From Anaerolineales bacterium (GTDB taxonomy: Bacteria > Chloroflexota > Anaerolineae > Anaerolineales > UBA6663), in the NCBI GenBank assembly GCA_017999235.1, contig JAGOBN010000011.1:1-19817 (forward strand): a DNA stretch of 19,817 nt. The letters are read 5' to 3'. The position numbers were made by a program, and so were the translations under genes. The notes beneath the pieces were generated by a model, which searched no databases, had not been told where the DNA came from, and saw nothing but the letters and a program-made list of their open reading frames with translations. How positions within the stretch are numbered: the first letter of the stretch is position 1; the number at the start of each line of letters is the position of its first letter. This document shows positions 15,427 to 19,817 of this stretch, piece after piece.

Positions 15427-16923
15427 ATGGCGAAGTACGCTGCAGCTGTAGACCAGGGCACCACGAGCACCCGGTTCATGATCTTTGATCACGCCGGCAA
15501 GATCGTGGCCGTCGATCAAAAAGAGCACGAGCAAATCTTCCCCAAGCCCGGCTGGGTGGAGCACAACCCGATTGAGATCTGGCAGCGCACCCAGGAAGTC
15601 ATCGACGGCGCGCTGAAGAAATCCGGCGTGGATCCGAAAGACATCGCCGCGGTCGGCATCACCAACCAGCGCGAAACCACGGTCGTGTGGGACCGCGCCA
15701 CCGGCAAGCCGGTCTATAACGCCATCGTCTGGCAGGACACCCGCACCGACCAGATCTGCGACGAACTGGGCAAGACCGGCGGCCAGGACCGCTTCCGCGC
15801 CAAGGTCGGCCTGCCGCTGGCCACCTACTTCTCCGGCCCGAAGATTAAGTGGATCCTGGATAACGTCCCCGGCGCGCGCGAGAAGGCCGAGAAGGGCGAA
15901 GTGCTCTTCGGCAACATCGACAGCTGGGTGATCTGGAACCTGACCGGCGGCCCGAACGGCGGCGTGCATGTCACCGACGTCTCCAACGCCAGCCGCACCA
16001 TGCTGATGAATCTGGAGACCTTGGACTGGGACGACGAGATCCTCAAGATCATGGGCGTCCCCAAGGCCATGCTGCCGCGCATCCGGCCGTCGTCCGAAGT
16101 CTACGGCAAAGCCATCGGCTCGCTGAACGGCATCCCGGTGGCCGGCGACCTGGGCGACCAGCAGGCCGCGCTCTTCGGCCAGACGTGCTTCAGCGCCGGC
16201 GAAGCCAAGAACACCTACGGCACCGGCTGCTTCATGCTGCTCAACACCGGCACCAAGCCCGTGCAGTCCAAGAACGGCCTGCTCACCACCCTGGGCTACA
16301 AGATTGGCGATCAGCCGGCCGTGTACTGCCTGGAAGGCTCCATCGCCATCACCGGCGCCCTGGTGCAGTGGCTGCGCGACAACCTCGATTTCTTTGATCA
16401 TTCGAAGCATATCGAGGAATACGCCAAGTCCGTGCCGGACAGCGGCGGCATCTACTTCGTGCCGGCCTTCTCGGGCCTGTACGCGCCGTACTGGAAGAGC
16501 AGCGCCCGCGGCGCCATCGTGGGCCTGACCCGCTTCGTCAACAAGAACCACATCGCCCGCGCCGCCCTCGAGGCCACGGCGTATCAGACCCGCGAAGTTC
16601 TGGACGCCATGAACGCCGACTCCGGCGTGCCGCTGACCGCCCTCAAGGTGGACGGCGGCATGGTCTACAACGAACTGCTGATGCAGTTCCAGGCCGATGT
16701 CCTGGGCGTCCCGGTGATCCGCCCGACCGTGGCCGAGACCACGTCGCTGGGCGCCGCCTACGCCGCCGGCCTGGCCGTCGGCTTCTGGGCCAAGGTCGAA
16801 GACCTGCGCGCCAACTGGGGCAAGGATAAGGAATGGGCGCCGGCCATGGACGCCGCGCATCGCGAACAGATCTACAAGGGCTGGAAGAAAGCCGTCACCC
16901 GCACGTTCGATTGGGTGGACTAA
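15427..16923 (+). CDS. glpK: Glycerol kinase, second copy
   Basis: 498 residues. It aligns with the first copy without a gap; counting by eye gives about 90 differences, so roughly 80% identity. All motifs are kept: '[13 protein letters not shown]', D244 in '[10 protein letters not shown]', '[15 protein letters not shown]' and '[10 protein letters not shown]'. Many changes are in charged surface residues, with a cluster around 310-330. Here too the loop before D244 ('LNGIP') lacks the E. coli fructose-bisphosphate-binding Arg. AAAGGAG (15414-15420) lies 6 nt before the ATG. The gene is downstream of an intrinsic terminator with no recognised promoter, so it is expressed by read-through or from a promoter I do not recognise. 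Both copies look functional; why two are kept is unknown. Confidence 0.95.
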   Translation: MAKYAAAVDQGTTSTRFMIFDHAGKIVAVDQKEHEQIFPKPGWVEHNPIEIWQRTQEVIDGALKKSGVDPKDIAAVGITNQRETTVVWDRATGKPVYNAIVWQDTRTDQICDELGKTGGQDRFRAKVGLPLATYFSGPKIKWILDNVPGAREKAEKGEVLFGNIDSWVIWNLTGGPNGGVHVTDVSNASRTMLMNLETLDWDDEILKIMGVPKAMLPRIRPSSEVYGKAIGSLNGIPVAGDLGDQQAALFGQTCFSAGEAKNTYGTGCFMLLNTGTKPVQSKNGLLTTLGYKIGDQPAVYCLEGSIAITGALVQWLRDNLDFFDHSKHIEEYAKSVPDSGGIYFVPAFSGLYAPYWKSSARGAIVGLTRFVNKNHIARAALEATAYQTREVLDAMNADSGVPLTALKVDGGMVYNELLMQFQADVLGVPVIRPTVAETTSLGAAYAAGLAVGFWAKVEDLRANWGKDKEWAPAMDAAHREQIYKGWKKAVTRTFDWVD

Positions 16924-16936
16924 GCCCGGCTACGCG

Positions 16937-16970
16937 CCGGCCGCCGCGCGCCCGCGGGCGCGGCGGCCGG
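16937..16970. promoter_or_regulatory. GC-rich 12-bp hairpin after the second glpK
   Basis: CCGGCCGCCGCG (16937-16948) pairs with CGCGGCGGCCGG (16959-16970) around a 10-nt loop, 13 bp after the glpK stop. No T-tract follows. It may slow RNA polymerase or protect the 3' end of the transcript. Confidence 0.5.
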
Positions 16971-16984
16971 GACGGGGGTCACTC

Positions 16985-17019
16985 AAGCAGCCTGGAGGCC
17001 GCGGGTTTCCAGGCTGCTT
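16985..17019. terminator. Second hairpin after glpK, terminator-like without a T-run
   Basis: AAGCAGCCTGGA (16985-16996), an 11-nt loop, TCCAGGCTGCTT (17008-17019): a perfect 12-bp stem with AA before and TT after. This is a bidirectional terminator shape, but the T-tract is only two or three bases, so its strength is doubtful. Confidence 0.45.
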
Positions 17020-17056
17020 CGGTGAAGCCCGGACGGGCTGGCTGATGATAAGATTG

Positions 17057-17089
17057 GACAACCACAAGGGTTGTCGCAGGTTAAACCTG
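17057..17089. promoter_or_regulatory. Two adjacent inverted repeats upstream of the GlpA-type dehydrogenase
   Basis: GACAACC-ACAAG-GGTTGTC at 17057-17075 and CAGGTT-A-AACCTG at 17077-17089 follow each other directly, 20 bp before the start codon. The second is a compact operator-like palindrome. No good -35/-10 pair is visible around them, so they may be operator sites or leader hairpins. Confidence 0.4.
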
Positions 17090-17108
17090 GGTCACCGAGA
17101 GGACAGCT

Positions 17109-18266
17109 ATGGCAGCTCCGCACGTCATCGTCATTGGCGCCGGCTCCACCGGCGCGGCCACCGCCCATGATCTGGCCCGGCGCGGCCTGCGGGTCACGGT
17201 GCTGGAGCGGGGCGAGATCGCCAATCAGACCACCGGGCGCAACCACTGTCTGCTGCATTCCGGCGGCCGCTACTGCGTCACGGACCAGGAGTCCGCCATC
17301 GAGTGCATCGACGAGAATTTGATCCTGCGCCGGATTATGCCGGACGCGCTGGAGCTTAACGACGGCCTGTTTGTGGCCATCACGGAGCAGGATCTCGCCT
17401 TCCGCGAGTTGTTTATCGCCGGCTGCGAAGCCTGCCACATCCCTTACCGCCCGCTCACGCCGGCCCAGGCGCTCAAACTGGAGCCGCTCCTCAACCCCAA
17501 GCTGCTGGCCGCCGTGCAGGTTCCCGACGGCGTGTTTGAGCCCTGGCGGTTTTGCACCGCCTTTCTGGCCACCGCCCGCCACAACGGCGCGGTCATTCGG
17601 ACGTTTGTGGAAGTGACCGATCTGCTGCGGTCCGGGACCAGCGTCTCGGGCGTCAAACTGGTGGACCTGCGGACCGGGAAAACCGAGACCCTCGGCGCGG
17701 ACCTGGTGGTGAACGCCACCGGGCCGTGGGCGGGCGAGATCGCGCATTTGGGCGGTGTGGATGTGCCGGTCTCGCCCACGGCCGGCGTGATGGTGACCGT
17801 GGGCCGGCGCCTGAACAACATGGTCGTCAACCGGCTGGATAAGCCCTCCGATGGCGACATCGTGGTGCCGCAGCGGCAGACCAGTATTATCGGCACCACC
17901 TCCTGGACAATCCTGGATCCCGATCAGATCGAGATCCCCAAAGAGCACATTGAGCGGATGATCCACAAAGGCCGCGAACTGATCCCGGCCGTCCAGACGG
18001 CGGCGCTGCGCGGCGTGGGCGCGGCCGCCCGGCCGCTGATCCGCAAGGCCAACACCGACGAGCGCGACGTCAGCCGGACGTTCGAGTGCTTTGACCACAA
18101 GCATGACGGCGTGGAAGGTTTTGTGACCATCTCCGGCGGCAAGACCACCACCGCGCGGGGGATGGCCGAGAAGGTGACCGATCTGGTCTGCCGCAAGCTG
18201 AACCACGCGGCCGCCTGCCAGACCAAGACCACGCCGCTGCTCTCCTACCGGATGTTTTATAACTGA
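17109..18266 (+). CDS. glpA: FAD-dependent glycerol-3-phosphate dehydrogenase, GlpA-type, short form
   Basis: 385 residues. It oxidises sn-glycerol-3-phosphate to DHAP and passes electrons from FAD towards quinone. The FAD Rossmann motif is GAGSTG (10-15); 'TGRNHCLLHSGGRY' (42-55) and the later 'KPSDGDIVVP', 'IIGTTSW' and 'GFVTISGGKTTTARGMAEKVTDLVCRKL' pattern match E. coli GlpA closely rather than GlpD. E. coli GlpA continues for about 150 residues with a Bfd-like [2Fe-2S] domain; this protein ends directly after the catalytic domain. AGAGGA lies about 6 nt before the ATG. No glpB or glpC follows; the next genes encode an SdhB-like Fe-S protein and haem-b membrane anchors, which could serve as its electron path. 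An L-2-hydroxyglutarate-oxidase-like relative is less likely, given the glycerol context. Confidence 0.88.
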   Translation: MAAPHVIVIGAGSTGAATAHDLARRGLRVTVLERGEIANQTTGRNHCLLHSGGRYCVTDQESAIECIDENLILRRIMPDALELNDGLFVAITEQDLAFRELFIAGCEACHIPYRPLTPAQALKLEPLLNPKLLAAVQVPDGVFEPWRFCTAFLATARHNGAVIRTFVEVTDLLRSGTSVSGVKLVDLRTGKTETLGADLVVNATGPWAGEIAHLGGVDVPVSPTAGVMVTVGRRLNNMVVNRLDKPSDGDIVVPQRQTSIIGTTSWTILDPDQIEIPKEHIERMIHKGRELIPAVQTAALRGVGAAARPLIRKANTDERDVSRTFECFDHKHDGVEGFVTISGGKTTTARGMAEKVTDLVCRKLNHAAACQTKTTPLLSYRMFYN

Positions 18267-18328
18267 CCACGGACGACGGACGATGGACGACGGCCGCGCC
18301 GGCCGTCGGTCGTCTGCCGCCGGTGGTC
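18265..18328. repeat. Imperfect 64-bp inverted repeat with tandem GGACGA units
   Basis: The element begins at the glpA stop codon (GACCAC, 18265-18270) and ends with GTGGTC (18323-18328). The core GACGGCCG-CGC-CGGCCGTC (18289-18307) is perfect; the left arm repeats GGACGA units. It looks like a dispersed intergenic palindrome rather than a terminator, and it separates glpA from the SdhB-like gene. Confidence 0.5.
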
Positions 18329-18339
18329 ATGCACCCACT

Positions 18340-19104
18340 ATGGCGATTGAAGTCCAGGTTAAGATCTCCCGCAGCCACGCCGGCGCCGAGCCGCGCTTGG
18401 AGCCCTACCGGGTCAGCGTCCCCGACGACGCCAACGTCATCGACGTGATCGAGGCTGTCTGGCGCCAGGATCAGACCCTCATGTTCCGCCACGCCTGCCA
18501 TCATGCCTCCTGCGGCACCTGCGCCGTGCGCGTGAACGGCTACGAGAAGCTGCCCTGCATCGTGCCGGTGCGCGCGGCCCTGGCCGGCCGCGCCGAGCTG
18601 GTCATCGAGCCGCTGCGGAACTTCCCGGTGGTGGGCGACCTGGTGGTGGAGGTCTCCGATTTCTTCCTGAAACAGACGGCCTCCGGCATGGCGATTACCC
18701 GGGCGGCCGAGCTGAGCCTGGCCGGCCAGGCCTATGACCGCGCGCCCGTGATCAACGCCGCCGGCGAATGGGAAGCGCGCGCCTACAACCGCTTTGAGAA
18801 CTGCATCGAGTGCGGCATCTGCCTCAGCGCCTGCCCCACCATGGCCGCCACTGACAAGTTCTTCGGGCCGGCCGGCCTGGCCGCCGTGCAGCGCGCCGTG
18901 CAAAGCGCGCCGGAGCCGGCCCGGCGTTCGCTGCTGCTGGCGCTGGCCGACGGCGAACAGGGCGTGTGGCGCTGCCACAGCGCCTATGAATGCACGGAAG
19001 CCTGCCCGCAGGATGTGGACCCGGCCGGCGCCATCATGGCCCTGCGCCGCGAGCTGACGGTCCGCAAAATCAAGGCGCTGTTTGGAATGGGAGGCCGCAC
19101 ATGA
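18340..19104 (+). CDS. sdhB: Succinate dehydrogenase/fumarate reductase-type iron-sulfur subunit
   Basis: 254 residues from the ATG at 18340; an in-frame ATG at 18283 lies inside the upstream palindrome and adds an unconserved, Gly/Ser/Arg-rich piece. The N-terminal plant-type ferredoxin domain has C53, C58, C61 and C73 ('HACHHASCGTC' ... 'LPC') for [2Fe-2S]. The C-terminal domain has 'CIECGICLSACP' (C155, C158, C161, C165) and 'CHSAYECTEACP' (C212, C218, C222), the SdhB/FrdB pattern for [4Fe-4S] and [3Fe-4S]; the His after C212 corresponds to the quinone-site His of E. coli SdhB. It carries electrons from a flavoprotein to the membrane anchors. The partner flavoprotein is either SdhA beyond the right edge or the GlpA protein just upstream. 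The stop overlaps the next start (ATGA). Confidence 0.88.
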   Translation: MAIEVQVKISRSHAGAEPRLEPYRVSVPDDANVIDVIEAVWRQDQTLMFRHACHHASCGTCAVRVNGYEKLPCIVPVRAALAGRAELVIEPLRNFPVVGDLVVEVSDFFLKQTASGMAITRAAELSLAGQAYDRAPVINAAGEWEARAYNRFENCIECGICLSACPTMAATDKFFGPAGLAAVQRAVQSAPEPARRSLLLALADGEQGVWRCHSAYECTEACPQDVDPAGAIMALRRELTVRKIKALFGMGGRT

Positions 19105-19490
19105 CCCCGACCACCGAGAAACGACCCCGGCGCGTGTGGCAGTGGGCGGATGTGCGCGGCCGGAAGCTGGGCATGTGGGCCTACATTCTGAACCGCCTGT
19201 CCGGCCTGGGGTTGACGCTGTATTTGTTCCTGCATCTCGGCGTGCTGAGCACGCTCACCCAGGGGCCGGCCGGCTGGGACAGCTTTGTGGCCATCGCCAA
19301 ACAGCCGGTCTTCCTGCTGCTGGATGTGGTGCTGTTGACGGGGCTGCTGATCCACGGCTTGAACGGGGTGCGCGTCACGCTCACCGGTATCGGCCTGGGC
19401 GTGCGCGCCCAGAAGCCCATGTTCCTGGCGCTGATGGCCGTGGCGGTGGTGGCCGCCGGCGCCGGCGCCTGGCTGATCTTCACCAAGTGA
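19101..19490 (+). CDS. sdhC: Succinate dehydrogenase-type cytochrome b membrane anchor (SdhC-like)
   Basis: 129 residues. GGGAGG (19089-19094) precedes the ATG by 6 nt, and the start overlaps the SdhB-like stop by 4 bp (ATGA). Three hydrophobic segments lie at about 28-50, 68-92 and 106-127. The first contains 'RLSGLGLTLYLFLHL', the usual Arg-x-Ser-Gly ... His motif of the SdhC family, with H45 as a likely haem-b ligand; H85 in the second ('LLIHGLNGVRV') is the other candidate. It would anchor the Fe-S subunit to the membrane and form part of the quinone site. Its frame is easy to miss because a longer reading frame starts upstream inside the SdhB-like gene. Confidence 0.85.
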   Translation: MTPTTEKRPRRVWQWADVRGRKLGMWAYILNRLSGLGLTLYLFLHLGVLSTLTQGPAGWDSFVAIAKQPVFLLLDVVLLTGLLIHGLNGVRVTLTGIGLGVRAQKPMFLALMAVAVVAAGAGAWLIFTK

Positions 19491-19497
19491 GGGCGCG

Positions 19498-19817
19498 ATG
19501 AACAACCCGCTGAACGCGACGAGCGCGCGCCCGCAGACCGGCGCGGGGAGCCTGGGCTGGATCTGGCAGGCCGTCACCGGGACGGGCCTGATCATCCTGG
19601 CCGGCCTGCACATGGTGGCCCACCACTTTGTGGTGGAGGGCGGCCTGCGAAATTTCGCGGATGTGCTGGCGTATATCCGCCATCCCATCATCTGGCCGCT
19701 GGAAATCTTGTTCCTGGTGTGCGTCACTGCGCACGCTTTGCTGGGGGTGCGGGCCGTGCTCTTCGATCTGGGCCTGAGCGACGCGGCGGAAAAGCGCGTC
19801 ACCCAGGTGCTGTGGGG
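19498..19817 (+). CDS. sdhD: Second haem-b membrane anchor, SdhD-like (partial, runs off right edge)
   Basis: An ATG at 19498-19500, 7 bp after the SdhC-like stop, opens a frame with no stop to the window edge (106 codons). A short cytoplasmic N-terminus is followed by a hydrophobic segment 'LIILAGLHMVAHHFVV' and a second one ending 'VTAHALLGVRAVLFDLGLS', a pattern I know from SdhD/cytochrome b556 anchors. H38, H42, H43 and H79 are candidate haem ligands. Together with H45 and H85 of the SdhC-like protein this could bind two haems, as in type A succinate:quinone reductases with two anchors (inference). The third helix and anything downstream, such as sdhA, are out of sight. Confidence 0.8.
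   Translation, partial: MNNPLNATSARPQTGAGSLGWIWQAVTGTGLIILAGLHMVAHHFVVEGGLRNFADVLAYIRHPIIWPLEILFLVCVTAHALLGVRAVLFDLGLSDAAEKRVTQVLW

Noticed and set aside
13748..16860. Two long minus-strand reading frames (555 and 482 codons) opposite the glpK genes
   Set aside because: They are mirror shadows of two similar GC-rich genes, have Gly/Ala/Val/His-rich composition, no ribosome-binding site and no recognisable domain; they resemble each other only because the glpK copies do.

Overview
The window is a GC-rich bacterial chromosome segment that looks like Chloroflexota (an Anaerolineae- or Caldilineae-like organism). That is an inference from gene style: a secreted protein with LysM repeats joined by Pro/Ala/Thr-rich linkers and ending in a glycoside-hydrolase-like domain, a lipoprotein with the 'ANQFNDPPP' type of DUF4352-like fold, and a GH57/DUF3536 enzyme next to a branching enzyme. 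I see no mobile element, CRISPR array, tRNA or rRNA.

Left part (1-8756). On the minus strand, a ParB/SbnI/SerK-fold protein (443-1300) overlaps by 8 bp a lipoprotein that runs off the left edge. The plus strand then carries a secreted LysM3-GH protein (1725-3389) with its own promoter and a terminator-like hairpin. Back on the minus strand there is a compact operon read from right to left: GH57/DUF3536 (8756-6324), glgB (6313-4088) and a zinc nucleoside/cytidine-type deaminase (4088-3450) that starts within the glgB stop codon. This operon concerns glycogen or alpha-glucan metabolism, with an unexpected deaminase at its end.

Right part (8834 to the edge). Divergent from the glycogen operon is a DhaR-like AAA+ activator with GAF, PAS, AAA+ and Fis-type HTH domains and a degenerate GAFTGA loop. 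It is followed by a co-directional glycerol/dihydroxyacetone cluster: glpF (uptake), dhaK and dhaL (dihydroxyacetone kinase subunits), two tandem near-identical glpK genes separated by an intrinsic terminator, a short GlpA-type FAD glycerol-3-phosphate dehydrogenase, and then an SdhB/FrdB-like Fe-S protein and two SdhC/SdhD-like haem-b membrane anchors (the second cut by the right edge). The leader before glpF holds two inverted repeats GTTTCA-N3-TGAAA(C/A), exactly 33 bp apart, just upstream of a sigma70-type promoter. These are the best candidate for the DhaR binding sites.

How it fits together: glycerol enters through GlpF, is phosphorylated by either GlpK, and is oxidised by GlpA to dihydroxyacetone phosphate (DHAP). 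Free dihydroxyacetone is phosphorylated by DhaKL, also to DHAP. The most interesting question is where GlpA delivers its electrons. It lacks the C-terminal Fe-S domain of E. coli GlpA, no glpB/glpC is present, and the next three genes are a succinate-dehydrogenase-like Fe-S/cytochrome b module. Either this is a hybrid glycerol-3-phosphate:quinone oxidoreductase, or an ordinary sdh operon happens to begin here with sdhA just beyond the edge.
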